Positions 9,059 to 17,413 of a stretch of 52,930 bases of DNA are shown one piece after another. The DNA is from Rhizobium terrae (lineage in GTDB: Bacteria > Pseudomonadota > Alphaproteobacteria > Rhizobiales > Rhizobiaceae). The position numbers and the translations under genes are program-made. The DNA lies in the NCBI RefSeq assembly GCF_003425685.1, contig NZ_QJKM01000026.1, positions 1 to 52,930 of the forward strand. Reading direction: 5' to 3'. Below the pieces are notes generated by a model. The model saw nothing but the letters and a program-made list of their open reading frames with translations, had not been told where the DNA came from and made no database searches. Position 1 is the first letter of the stretch; each line of letters begins with the position of its first letter.

Positions 9059-9075
9059 ATCACGGAGGAAACAAC

Positions 9076-9842
9076 ATGAACAAATGGGCACAATATCCAA
9101 GCCTAAAGGACCGCGTCGTGCTGATCACCGGCGGCGGCTCCGGCATCGGTGCCGAACACGTCACGCAGTTCTGCCGTCAAGGCGCCCGTGTCGGCTTCAT
9201 CGACTACAATCCGGACGTCTCCATGGCGCTGGTCGAGCAGTTGACGTCGGAGGGCCTGGCCGCGCCCGAGTTCCTGCGGGCCGACCTGCGCAACATTCCC
9301 GAAGTGGAAGCCGCGATCGCCTCCTTCACCGCCAAGGCGGGGGATGTCGAGGTGCTGCTCAACAATGCCGCGCATGACGAACGCCACCGGGTGGAAGACG
9401 TCACCACCGAGTATTTCGAAGAGCGCATCGCCTTCAATCTTCGCCACCTGGTGTTCTGCGCCAAGGCCGTGGCACCTGGGATGAAACGTCGCGGAACCGA
9501 AGCATCATCAATTTCGGATCGTTCAGTTGGCGAATTGGATCGGCTGGAATGCCGATCTATGTCGCGGCCAAGGCTGGGATCGAAGGGTTGACCAAAGGCC
9601 TGGCACGCGATCTCGGCGTCGATGGGATCAGGGTCAATTGCGTCGTTCCAGGTTGGATCATGACCGGCAGGCAACTTGAGCTGTGGGTTGACGATGCCGT
9701 CAAGAAACGGATCGTCGATATGCAATGCCTCAAGGATTTGGTCCAGCCGGCGGATGTTACGCGGATGGCCCTATGGCTTGCCGCCGACGACAGCCGAATG
9801 TGCAGCTCGCAATTCTTTACCGTTGACGGTGGCTGGAGTTGA
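9076..9842 (+). pseudogene. SDR-family dehydrogenase, single-base frameshift
   Basis: Starts at ATG 9076 after GGAGGAA. The Rossmann motif LITGGGSGIGAEHV and NNAAHDERHRVEDV are intact. One A is missing near 9496 (GGAACCGAAGC for an expected GGAAACCGAAGC), after which the correct frame reads SIINFGSFSWRIGSAG, the YVAAK catalytic pair, VNCVVPGWIMTGRQLE and the C-terminal FFTVDGGWS. Repairing that base gives a normal 255-aa SDR. Its position beside an SMP-30 lactonase suggests a sugar dehydrogenase feeding the lactonase; the substrate is not identifiable. Confidence 0.87.
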
Positions 9843-9844
9843 TC

Positions 9845-10755
9845 ATGGCAGCAGATGTTATCGAAATCTACGATCCGCGCGGGGAGGGCCTGCTGGCCCC
9901 GAACGCCGAGCTTCGCCGTCTCTGCACCGGCATGAAGTGGACGGAGGGTCCGCTCATATTGCCATGGGATGGTTCGCTGTTGTTCAGCGACATTCCCAAC
10001 AACCGCATCATGCGCTGGGCAGGCGGTGAGCCAGAAACCTGGAAACAACCGTCCAATTCGCAAACGGCCGGACGTTGGATCGCGAGGGCGCCATCCTGAC
10101 CTGCGAACATGGAGGTCGACGCGTGACGCGAACCACGCGCGACGGGCACTCCGAAACCGTGGTCGATTCTTATCAGGGCCGGCGCCTGAACTCACCGAAC
10201 GACGTGGTGGTTTGCCAGCCCGACGGCAGCATCTGGTTCACTGACCCACCCTACGGGATCGAGAGCGATTATGAGGGGTACAAGGCCGACCGGGAACAGG
10301 ACGGCAACTATGTCTACCGTTTCGATCCGGTCACCGCGACGTTGTCGATCGCCGCCGTCGACTTCGATCGCCCCAACGGCCTTGCGTTCTCGCCGGACGG
10401 GCGCCGTCTCTATATCGCGGACAGCGGCGCATCGCTTGGCGCCGGGCACCCGGATCCTCTGGTCGCCGACCGCCCACACCACATCTGCGTCTTCGACGTT
10501 ACTGATAAGGGCAGCCTTTGCCACGACCGCGTCTTTGCCATCATCGACGCCGGCCTGCCGGACGGCTTGCGGGTCGACCGGGCCGGCAGGGTCTGGACGA
10601 GCGCCTGGGACGGTGTCTGGTGTTACGGTGATGACGGTTCGCTCCTCGTAAAAATCAATGTTCCGGAGATCACGTCAAATCTCGTCATCGATGAGCGATC
10701 AGGCTTTATGCGATTCTACATCACAGCTTCGACGTCGGTCTATTATTTTGGATGA
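9845..10755 (+). pseudogene. SMP-30/gluconolactonase-family protein, frameshifted
   Basis: A six-bladed beta-propeller lactonase by family. ATG 9845 follows the SDR stop by 2 nt. The first blade KWTEGPLILPWDGSLLFSDI with its metal-binding Glu is followed by loss of one T near 10056. The right frame resumes as LDREGAILTCEHGGRRVTR and includes LNSPNDVVVCQPDGSIWFTD (metal-binding Asn), DRPNGLAFSPDGRRLYIADS and LPDGLRVDRAGRVWTSAWDG (metal-binding Asp). The last residues differ from the usual ending (LFITASTSLY), so the extreme C-terminus may also have drifted. Confidence 0.87.
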
Positions 10756-10763
10756 ATGAGACT

Positions 10764-11529
10764 ATGTCTCAACTCGTTGACCTGACAGGACTCCGTGCTC
10801 TTGTCACCGGCTCGTCACAGGGAATTTGGATATGCGCTGGCTGAGGGCCTGTCGGCGCGTGGTTCCGAGATCGTGCTGAACGGGTGGGATAAGGCCAAGC
10901 TTGCCGCAGCGGTCAAGGCCCTGACGGATGCCGGAGCCAAGGTTTCGGTCTCCGATTTCGACGTGACTGATGCGGAAGCCGTCAAGCGTGGCGTCGATGC
11001 CATCGAGTCCGAGATCGGCGCGATCGATATCCTGATCAACAATGCCGGCATGCAGTTCCACTCGCCGCTGAAAGACTTCCCTGCAGATCGCTTCGAACAA
11101 TTGCTGAAGACGAATGTGTCCAGCGTTTTCTATGCCGGACAGGCCGTGGCGAAGCACATGATTGCGCGCGGGCGCGGCAAGATCGTCAATATCGCCTCAG
11201 TGCAGAGCGAACTGGCGCGTCCCGGCATCGCGCCCTACACGGCCACCAAAGGCGCGGTGAAGAATCTGACAAAGGGCATGGCGACGGACTGGGCGAAATA
11301 CGGCCTGCAGATCAATGCGCTGGCGCCCGGCTATTTCAAGACGCCGCTCAACCAGGCCCTGGTCGATAGCGCGGAGTTTTTGAGTTGGCTTGAAAAGCGC
11401 ACACCTGCGGCACGCTGGGGCAATGTGGATGAATTGGTGGGTGCCGCCGTGTTTCTGTCTGGCAGGGCCTCGTCCTTCGTCAACGGCCATACGCTGTATG
11501 TCGATGGCGGCATCACAACAAGCCTTTGA
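10764..11529 (+). pseudogene. Gluconate 5-dehydrogenase-like SDR, frameshifted near the N-terminus
   Basis: The expected start is ATG 10764 (MSQLVDLTGLRALVTGSSQGI). One extra T in the run near 10824-10826 shifts the frame inside the nucleotide-binding loop; without it the protein reads GSSQGIGYALAEGLSARGSE. Downstream is clean: LINNAGMQFHSPLKDF, IVNIASVQSELARPGIAPYTATKGA (Ser, Tyr, Lys) and VNGHTLYVDGGITTSL. The sequence is typical of gluconate:5-ketogluconate oxidoreductases (IdnO/Ga5DH). A shortened protein could begin downstream of the lesion but would lack the cofactor loop. Confidence 0.87.
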
Positions 11530-11561
11530 TAGGAGTTTGAGACGGCGGAGAATTGCGGGAG

Positions 11562-12107
11562 ATGAATAAGGATCTTTCCGGTCACGGTTCAATCGTGGTT
11601 ATGGGCGTTTCCGGCTGCGGCAAGAGTTCTGTGGGCCAGCAGCTTGCAGCCCGGCTGAAACTCGGTTTCGTCGAAGGCGATAGCCTTCACACGCTCGCCA
11701 ATGTCGTAAAGATGCGGGCTGATATTGCATTGACCGACGATGATCGCTAGCCCTGGCTCGACAAGATCGGGCGGCAGCTGGGCGGATCTGAGACCCAGGG
11801 CGCACCTGTCGTTGCCTCTTCCTCGGCCTTGAAGAAGGTTTACCGCGACCGGTTGCGGCAGCTTGCGATCGAGGCTCCAAGGCACCCGCTTCGCTTCGTT
11901 TATCTGAGCGGCGCCAAATCGGTGCTGGCGGCGCGGCTTGCCGGCCGCCAGCACGAATAAATGCCGGCGACGCTGCTCGACAGTCAGCTCGCGACGCTGG
12001 AAGTGCCCGATGCAAGCGAGGGCGGCGTCGTCACCGTCGATATCGATCAGTCGATCGATGCCATCGTCGAAGAGGCGCTCGCACGACTTTCTACTCCTAT
12101 GCGCTAG
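11562..12107 (+). pseudogene. Gluconokinase (GntK/IdnK-like), two premature stops
   Basis: A P-loop kinase for gluconate. MGVSGCGKSSVGQQLA is the Walker A loop. At 11748-11750 TAG replaces the Trp codon of the conserved LTDDDRWPWLD motif, and at 11958-11960 TAA stands where relatives have a Phe codon (HFMPASLLDSQLATLE). The frame is otherwise continuous to the stop at 12105-12107. These are substitutions, not length changes, so they argue for real decay rather than sequencing slips. The terminal TAG is composed of the TA target of the IS630 insertion plus the first base of the IS. Confidence 0.87.
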
Positions 12108-13154
12108 AGCGGAATCCGATCACGTTGCATCGTATCCGGCTGCTGCGAAATAGTTCTGGCATTCGTTCGACGTGAAGAGCTTGAGCAAGCGGCCGATGGC
12201 GGTCCAGAGACCGTCAATGGATCGTTCGGCGGCCTTTCGCAGCAGTGCCTTGAGCTTCGAGAAGGCGTTTTCGATAGGGTTGAAATCCGGGCTGTAGGGC
12301 GGAAGATATTCGAGCCTTGCGCCGACGCTTTCGATCATTTCGCGGACCCGTGGCCCTTTGTGGCTGGACAGATTGTCCATCACGACGATGTCGCCGGCGT
12401 GAAGCTCAGGCAGCAAGACCTTTTCCACGTAGGTCTCAAAAGCAATGCGGTTGATCGACCTGTCTATGACGAAGGGTGCGATGAAACCGCGTAGCGTCAG
12501 CGCTCCGATGAAGGTTGTAGTTTTCCAGTGGCCGTGCGGAACGCTGATCCTCAGACGCTCGCCTCTCATGCACCGGCCATGACGGCGCGCCATATTGGTG
12601 GATGCCCAGGTCTCGTCGATAAAGACGAGACGCGCCGGATCAAGGTCGAGCTGACCGTCGAACCATTCCTGCCGACGCTTCAGGATGTCGGGACGATCTT
12701 GCTCCGTGGCATGCGCGCTCTTTTTTGCGCGTGATGTTATGACGCGCGAAGAAACGCTGGATCGTGCCAAAACCGAAGAACAGGCCTTGTTCGGCAAGGC
12801 TGTGTCGAACCTCTTCAATGGTGGCGTCCTTGTCCGGACCCAAGGCTTCGAGGATGGCGTTCATGTGCGCATCGATCCGGGCAGAGCGCCGATCTCCGCC
12901 CAAGGCACCAGGCCGGGCATCGCCCTGTTCACGCTCACGCTGGCGCCATCTGCTGATGCTGGCTGCGCTCACCTTGAAGCGTTCGGCCGCAGCCCGATGC
13001 GAAAGACCTTGCGAAACCGCCGCAAGAACCCGAACGCGTAAATCCATCGATAAAGCTTTCGACATGTCCGCCGCCTCCTGCCGGCGAACACCCATGAATC
13101 AGACAAAAGCTGATTTGCATAGCCAGTGCGATTCATTCAGATCGGATTCCGCTC
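12107..13154 (-). mobile_element. IS630-family insertion sequence with TA duplication
   Basis: Perfect terminal inverted repeats GAGCGGAATCCGATC lie at 12107-12121 and 13140-13154, flanked on both sides by TA (12105-12106 and 13155-13156), the target duplication typical of IS630/Tc1. Removing the element plus one TA restores the gluconokinase stop as TAA and leaves AAAGGA as the ribosome site of the idonate dehydrogenase gene at 13172. The element is about 1048 bp, a normal size, and appears complete. Confidence 0.93.
12120..13065 (-). CDS. IS630-family transposase in two overlapping frames
   Basis: The upstream frame starts at ATG 13065 (MSKALSMDLRVRVLAAVSQG) and gives the paired helix-turn-helix DNA-binding half. 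The downstream frame supplies the DDE domain: Asp in LVFIDETWASTNM, Asp in DIVVMDNLSSHKG, Glu in PYSPDFNPIENAFSKLK, ending at 12120. The frames join near the A6 run at 12721-12726 (RKKER versus AKKSA). The downstream frame is +1 (or -2) relative to the first. IS630 elements often use programmed frameshifting at such A runs; a simple mutation is the alternative. Confidence 0.88.
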
Positions 13155-13171
13155 TAAAAGGACATATTCCG

Positions 13172-14071
13172 ATGAATGCTGTTGTCATCCATGCCGCGAA
13201 GGATCTGAGGATCGAGGATCGGCCTGTCGAGGCTCCCGGCCCGGGCCAGGTCGAGGTCGCCATCGAGGCGGACGGCATCTGCGGCTCGGACCTGCGTTAC
13301 TACAATCACGGCGGCTTCGGCGCGAGCCGGGTACGCGAGCCGATGATTCTCGGCCATGAAGTGGCCGGTACGATCAAGGCTCTGGGCGCCGGTGTCTCGG
13401 GTCTTGCGGTCAGCGACCGGGTGGCGGTATCGCCGTCGCGCCCCGCAATGCCTGCGACTACTGCCTTGAAGGCCAGCAGAACCATTGCCTTAACATGCGT
13501 TTTTACGGCTCTGCCATGCCGATGCCGCATATTCAGGGTGCCTTCCGGCAGCCGTTGGTGGCAGAAGCCTATCAGTGCCACAAGGTCGCCGAGGGCGTTT
13601 CGATCAACGAGGCGGTGACGCTGCATGCGGTCAACCGTGCCGGGCCGCGGCGCACTCGATAAGGCGCTGGAAATCGGTGCGGACCGAGTGATCAACGTTG
13701 CGACCGAAGCGGACACGCTGGCCGCCTATTCGACCAACAAGGGCTATTTCGACATTCAGTTCGAGGCTTCCGGCAACGAGCGCGCCGTGCGCTCCGGTCT
13801 GGAAGCGCTGAAGCCCCGCTCGGCCGTCGTGCAGCTCGGGCTTGGCGGCGACGTGTCTATCCCGCAGAACCTCGTGGTGTCGAAGGAAATCGAGATGAAG
13901 GGTACATTCCGCTTCCATGAGGAATTCGGTCTTGCCGTGGATCTCATAAACCAGCGCCGCGTCGATCTGAAGCCGCTGATCACCGGTACTTATCCAATAA
14001 ACGATGCCGTTACCGCTTTCAATGTCGCTGGCAACAGATCGAAATCAATGAAAGTACAACTGACGTTCTGA
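13172..14071 (+). pseudogene. L-idonate 5-dehydrogenase-like (zinc alcohol dehydrogenase family), deleted and frameshifted
   Basis: Starts at ATG 13172. The N-terminal domain is recognisable: GICGSDLRYYNHGGFG (catalytic zinc Cys) and MILGHEVAGTIKALGAGV. One T is missing near 13446 in the structural zinc segment; corrected, it reads CNACDYCLEGQQNHCLNMRFYGSAM. The stretch AFAEPFA is missing after SINEA, and the Rossmann segment following HAVNRAG (about 13640-13660) is deleted. The last part reads LDKALEIGADRVINVATEAD to the stop at 14069. Total length is about 130 nt short. Non-functional. Confidence 0.85.
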
Positions 14072-14196
14072 ACTGTCAGCGAGAAGGGCTTTCTCCCAAT
14101 TATTCGCTTATGTCGAGCGTCCAATTTGTGACAGAGACCTACGGAGACCTGACATTTCGGGCGCTGAAAGTGCCCCTCAGAAATTCACTTGTAACA

Positions 14197-14233
14197 TTGA
14201 CAATCGTTTGTAGATTCAAATACAAACGATTGT
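14197..14233 (+). promoter_or_regulatory. Promoter with two operators upstream of the cupin gene
   Basis: Two 13-bp arms, ACAATCGTTTGTA (14200-14212) and TACAAACGATTGT (14221-14233), form a perfect inverted repeat. Each arm is itself a near-palindrome of the form ACAAN4TTGT. Their centres are 21 bp apart, about two helical turns. A TTGACA at 14197-14202 and TACAAA at 14221-14226 (18 bp spacing) make a plausible sigma-70-like promoter overlapped by both operators. The same motif recurs once at 14885-14898. The shape resembles GntR-family operators; the regulator is not identified here. Confidence 0.7.
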
Positions 14234-14253
14234 TCTCAAATTCAGGAGCATTT

Positions 14254-14613
14254 ATGTCACTGCTTGTAACACTCGAAAACCACGTTGATAAACTCCCTGA
14301 GCCTACCGGCAGAAGTCCATCGCCTGAGGAGAAAATCGAAGGCGATCCCAACTTTAGAACGTGGCTCCAAGACATATCTTTCGATGGGAAGGTGCGCACT
14401 GGCATATGGGAAGCAACGCCCGGCCTGACGCACGCGATCAAAGACGGCGTTTATGAATATTGCCTGATTCTTCAGGGTGTGGTCGAAATAACCGAAAACG
14501 GGGGAGAACCGAAAATATATCGGGCCGGCGATAGTTTCCTGTTTAAACCCGGTTTTCGCGGAACATGGAGAACTATCGAAACGGTCCGCAAGATGTACGT
14601 CGTGGTGAGATAA
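14254..14613 (+). CDS. Cupin-domain protein (DUF861-type)
   Basis: A 119-aa single-domain cupin, started at ATG 14254 because AGGAG lies 9 nt upstream and the promoter/operator pair lies just before. The cupin core shows GIWEATPGLTHAIKDGVYEYC, ILQGVVEITENGGEP and GDSFLFKPGFRGTWRTIETV, matching the DUF861 type found in ureidoglycine aminohydrolase-like and EutQ-like proteins. No catalytic function can be assigned. It is intact, unlike most of the catabolic genes upstream, and shares its operator motif with the SDR gene at 14978. Confidence 0.75.
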   Translation: MSLLVTLENHVDKLPEPTGRSPSPEEKIEGDPNFRTWLQDISFDGKVRTGIWEATPGLTHAIKDGVYEYCLILQGVVEITENGGEPKIYRAGDSFLFKPGFRGTWRTIETVRKMYVVVR

Positions 14614-14874
14614 GATCGTGTTGGAGCTTGCCTAGCCGGCTTGTTTCCAATGAATGATGCGGTTCATCCCTGATAGGGTCTCCAACGGCGAATCAGGGAT
14701 GTCGCTTCAGATATTCGCTGGGGCACCCGAAGGATATTTCACCGGCACTTGTCATTCGGCCGTTGGCGGACCATTGGATCGTCGATCGCCGACCGAACTT
14801 CGATCGGTGTGCCGGTGATATGTCACGTCCGAACTCACGACAATTCCGAAGTATCGGAATATTGTGAAAGTTCT
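14614..14874. other. Intergenic stretch with a 10-bp perfect stem
   Basis: No coding frame is supported. CATCCCTGAT (14665-14674) and ATCAGGGATG (14692-14701) form a perfect 10-bp inverted repeat with a 17-nt loop, downstream of the cupin gene. There is no clear T-tract, so it may be a rho-independent-like hairpin without tail, or a remnant of a mobile element. Confidence 0.4.
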
Positions 14875-14902
14875 TTGCTTATGGTACAATCGTTTGTATA
14901 GC
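14875..14902 (+). promoter_or_regulatory. Promoter with single operator upstream of the SDR gene
   Basis: TTGCTT at 14875-14880 and TATAGC at 14897-14902, spaced 16 bp, flank a copy of the palindrome TACAATCGTTTGTA at 14885-14898. The same operator occurs twice in the cupin promoter 690 bp upstream, so one regulator probably controls both. The transcript would have a leader of about 70 nt. Confidence 0.6.
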
Positions 14903-14977
14903 TGATTTAGCGAGATTGTCGTGCTCTGATAATGGCTAGCATGATAATTAGCGCACTGGATCAATAGGGGAATACTA

Positions 14978-15754
14978 ATGGTCGCTGGTAAAATGCTTGA
15001 GAGATTCAAACTGGAAGGAAAGGTAGCTCTCATCACTGGTGGGACGCGTGGTATTGGTCTGGCGACCGCGCATGCATTCGGTGAAGCAGGCGCCAAATTA
15101 TATTTGAGCGCTCGCAATGAGGACTTTGAAGACGGTAACGGGCTACGGGGCGCAGGGTACGACATAACGTTTTATGCCGCCGATCTGTCGACCCGTGCAA
15201 ATTCCGCCGAACTCGTAAGCCGGGTCATTCAGGATGCAGGCAGGTTGGATGTTCTGGTCAACAATGCAGGAGTTGCGAAGTCAGGGGCCTCTGTAGATTT
15301 TACAGAAGAAAACTGGCGCATGATGATGGCGTTGAACGTTGATTCCGTTTTCTGGTGCAGTCAGGCGGCTATTCCCTCGATGCGCCGGACGGGCGGCGGA
15401 ACAATCGTTAACGTCGGATCGATGTCTGGTATCGTTTCCAACATTCCACAGCATCAAGCAGGGTATAATAGTTCCAAGGCGGCGGTGCATATGATGACCA
15501 AGACGCTTGCGAGTGAGCTGGCTCTTGATAATATTCGGGTAAATGCTGTTGCTCCAGGCTACATAGACACCAAAATGTCACGCGGCGGCATGGCCGACCC
15601 TAACAAATTTCCCGTCTGGAAAGAGATGACGCCAATGCAGCGGGTAGGCCAACCCGAAGAGGTGGCCGCTGCCGTTTTGTTCCTAGCCTCCGAGGCGTCC
15701 AGCTACATTACCGGCGAAGTTGTGGTCGTCGATGGTGGCTATACCACTCGCTGA
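14978..15754 (+). CDS. SDR-family oxidoreductase (sugar/polyol dehydrogenase type)
   Basis: An intact 258-aa classical short-chain dehydrogenase. ATG 14978 is used, with a second possible start at MLERFKLEGK. Cofactor loop ALITGGTRGIGLATA, LVNNAGVAKSG, catalytic Ser in IVNVGSMSGIVSN, Tyr-Lys in AGYNSSKAAVHMM, and the C-terminal TGEVVVVDGGYTTR are all present. The substrate is not determinable from sequence; the neighbourhood suggests a polyol or sugar acid. The upstream operator shared with the cupin gene suggests co-induction. Confidence 0.88.
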   Translation: MVAGKMLERFKLEGKVALITGGTRGIGLATAHAFGEAGAKLYLSARNEDFEDGNGLRGAGYDITFYAADLSTRANSAELVSRVIQDAGRLDVLVNNAGVAKSGASVDFTEENWRMMMALNVDSVFWCSQAAIPSMRRTGGGTIVNVGSMSGIVSNIPQHQAGYNSSKAAVHMMTKTLASELALDNIRVNAVAPGYIDTKMSRGGMADPNKFPVWKEMTPMQRVGQPEEVAAAVLFLASEASSYITGEVVVVDGGYTTR

Positions 15755-16137
15755 TACACAGCAAGAGGATACCAACGAAGTCCATCGTCTCGGGACCCTA
15801 CGGAAATACGTCTATTGCGTTCTTCACGATTGTTCGGGCGGGTCCTGAACCGTCTCGCATACCACTCTAGTTCCATAAGCTATATTATGTGATGTTATAC
15901 CATAACGCAACCTAGACTTTATTTCCTGGGTCTGACCAGTTGACAGCAGGGCGTACTCAGCTCGCCGCGAGGCAACTAGTGCCCCGCTCCTCTTCAGTTG
16001 CATCAAGCAATTGAGTCAACTCGAAACTTTACGTTGAAACGCAGCTCAAAAAGTTGACGATAACTATCAGCTTTGGAAAGTTTTTGCTTTTTTATCCTGA
16101 AGTTTCCAATATAACTTCTAGTTGGTAGCGAGCGACA
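15755..16137. other. Intergenic region; possible decayed LysR regulator fragment
   Basis: No intact gene. Around 15940-16060 on the + strand, pieces in different frames resemble the helix-turn-helix of a LysR regulator (LTAGRTQLAARQL, then CIKQLSQLETLR, then ETQLKKLT), as though an N-terminal domain had been broken by small indels. The match is weak and could be chance. The rest is AT-richer than its surroundings, with no RNA gene seen. Confidence 0.25.
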
Positions 16138-16614
16138 TCACTGATGATCGTTGCCAGCCTTTTGAATTTTAAAAATTGAATCCAGGATCGTCGCGATAGT
16201 ATCCAGCGTGTCGGCCGGTAACTCCTGAATCATCTTCGTGATACGGCGCCTTTTTTGCGCTTCGTCCGGCGTTTCGCCCCAAAGATGGGGAGCGGCATCG
16301 AAGAGAAGATCATCAGGGAATATCCGGAGCACTTCGCAGAGGTGCAGGACTTGGGTGGCATGCAATTTGGTCACGCCCCGCTCGTAGCGGCCGTAGACTT
16401 CCTGGATGGAGCCGAGAAGGAGGACGACGTCTGCCCTCGAAAGCCCTTTCTCCTGCCGTTTTTGGCTTAAAGCTGCGGCGATGGCTTGGTCCATCTCGCT
16501 CGGGCTGGCAATCCCATCGAATCCGGGCCGTCGATAGACGGGACGGTCGACTTTCGGGTCCGTCGTCGCCTCGAGCCCCTCCTCATTGATATAGGTTTCA
16601 ATTCTCTTCGTCAT
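16138..16614 (-). CDS. XRE-family transcriptional regulator
   Basis: A 158-aa protein. The helix-turn-helix lies at about residues 48-105: IAAALSQKRQEKGLSRADV, LLLGSIQEVYGRYERGVTKL, THVL-like turn ATQVLHLCEVLRIFPDDLL. An unusual acidic N-terminal extension (IETYINEEGLEATTDP) and a C-terminal helical part (RRRITKMIQELPADTLDTI) flank it. It faces away from the neighbouring genes. Its target is unknown; it is one of only two XRE regulators in the window and so a candidate for plasmid control functions. Confidence 0.8.
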   Translation of the reverse strand: MTKRIETYINEEGLEATTDPKVDRPVYRRPGFDGIASPSEMDQAIAAALSQKRQEKGLSRADVVLLLGSIQEVYGRYERGVTKLHATQVLHLCEVLRIFPDDLLFDAAPHLWGETPDEAQKRRRITKMIQELPADTLDTIATILDSIFKIQKAGNDHQ

Positions 16615-16751
16615 TCATTCCGCCTCGCCCGTCGGCGATTCATACATCACAGGGCGGACGGTTGACCATGCGCTTTCCCAAACAAATCTCTCCGTCGCTG
16701 CCACGCGGCCTCGTTTTCGCGCGCGGCCCCGTTCCTTGAGATCGCAATGAT

Positions 16752-17078
16752 ATGCCTGATCCCGATGCAGAACTGACCGCCCTTGTGGAAGCCCACCGCT
16801 CTGCCATTGAAGTCCTTCTGCATCTGCGCGAACGGCTCGCGGACGGGGAGAATGTCCGCCTTGACCTCACGGTCGCGTCTCATCGTGAAGTCCGAGCAAG
16901 GATGCGCCTTTTGAACTGGGAGGCTCCCACACGCAAGCTATCAGAATCGAAGCTGGAGCAGGTGCTCGCAAACGCGATCCTTGCAAAAATCCCCTATGAC
17001 GAGTTGTCCCTGAAGCTTATCCGAGACGAGCCTGCGCGGTTTACGAACCGTGCGAGGAAGCCCAACACGAGACCCTGA
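16752..17078 (+). CDS. Hypothetical protein, 108 aa
   Basis: Unrecognised. The predicted protein is highly charged, probably helical (LVEAHRSAIEVLLHLRERLADG), with no signal peptide or membrane segment. The start ATG at 16752 has a poor ribosome site. It precedes the small XRE gene at 17139 by 60 nt, and the XRE operator lies between them. No function is proposed. Confidence 0.45.
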   Translation: MPDPDAELTALVEAHRSAIEVLLHLRERLADGENVRLDLTVASHREVRARMRLLNWEAPTRKLSESKLEQVLANAILAKIPYDELSLKLIRDEPARFTNRARKPNTRP

Positions 17079-17083
17079 GTCCT

Positions 17084-17122
17084 CTTTGTAGAGTATACTC
17101 CGTGGCGAAATACTCTACAAGA
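17084..17122 (+). promoter_or_regulatory. Perfect 13-bp inverted repeat, probable XRE operator
   Basis: TCTTGTAGAGTAT (17084-17096) and ATACTCTACAAGA (17110-17122) form a perfect inverted repeat with a 13-bp spacer, 17 bp before the ATG of the small XRE protein at 17139. The left arm runs into a palindromic GAGTATACTC (17091-17100) that includes a -10-like TATACT. Placement and symmetry fit autoregulation by the XRE protein. Confidence 0.7.
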
Positions 17123-17138
17123 CCCTCTGCTCTCGGAC

Positions 17139-17387
17139 ATGGATATTCGAGAGATTTTTGCACGCAATTTGAGAACGGCTCGGCAAGCCGCAGGCCTGTC
17201 GCAGGAAGCGCTGGCTGATCGCGCCGGGATTGACAGAACTTATATCAGTTCTCTGGAGAGAAGCGTCTACAATCCGACGATCGACATTGTCGATCGACTG
17301 GCAAAAGCGCTGGGAAGCAAGGCTGCCGATTTGCTGCTTGAGGATCTCAGTCAAGCTCGGAAGCATCAGGGCGACGGTCCACAGTAA
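17139..17387 (+). CDS. Small XRE-family DNA-binding protein
   Basis: An 82-aa protein that is almost entirely one Cro/C1 helix-turn-helix domain: FARNLRTARQAAGLSQEALA, DRAGIDRTYISSLERSVYNP, TIDIVDRLAKALGSKAADLL. Such proteins resemble controller (C) proteins of restriction-modification systems and short phage or plasmid repressors. No restriction or methyltransferase gene is in the window. A perfect inverted repeat just upstream (17084-17122) is the likely autoregulatory site. Confidence 0.85.
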   Translation: MDIREIFARNLRTARQAAGLSQEALADRAGIDRTYISSLERSVYNPTIDIVDRLAKALGSKAADLLLEDLSQARKHQGDGPQ

Positions 17388-17413
17388 GAGACAGTACGAG
17401 ATCGCTCTGGACC

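Noticed and set aside
12640..13065. Treating the IS630 transposase as a pseudogene
   Set aside because: Perfect terminal repeats, intact DDE residues and a homopolymer at the frame join favour a functional element with frameshifting.
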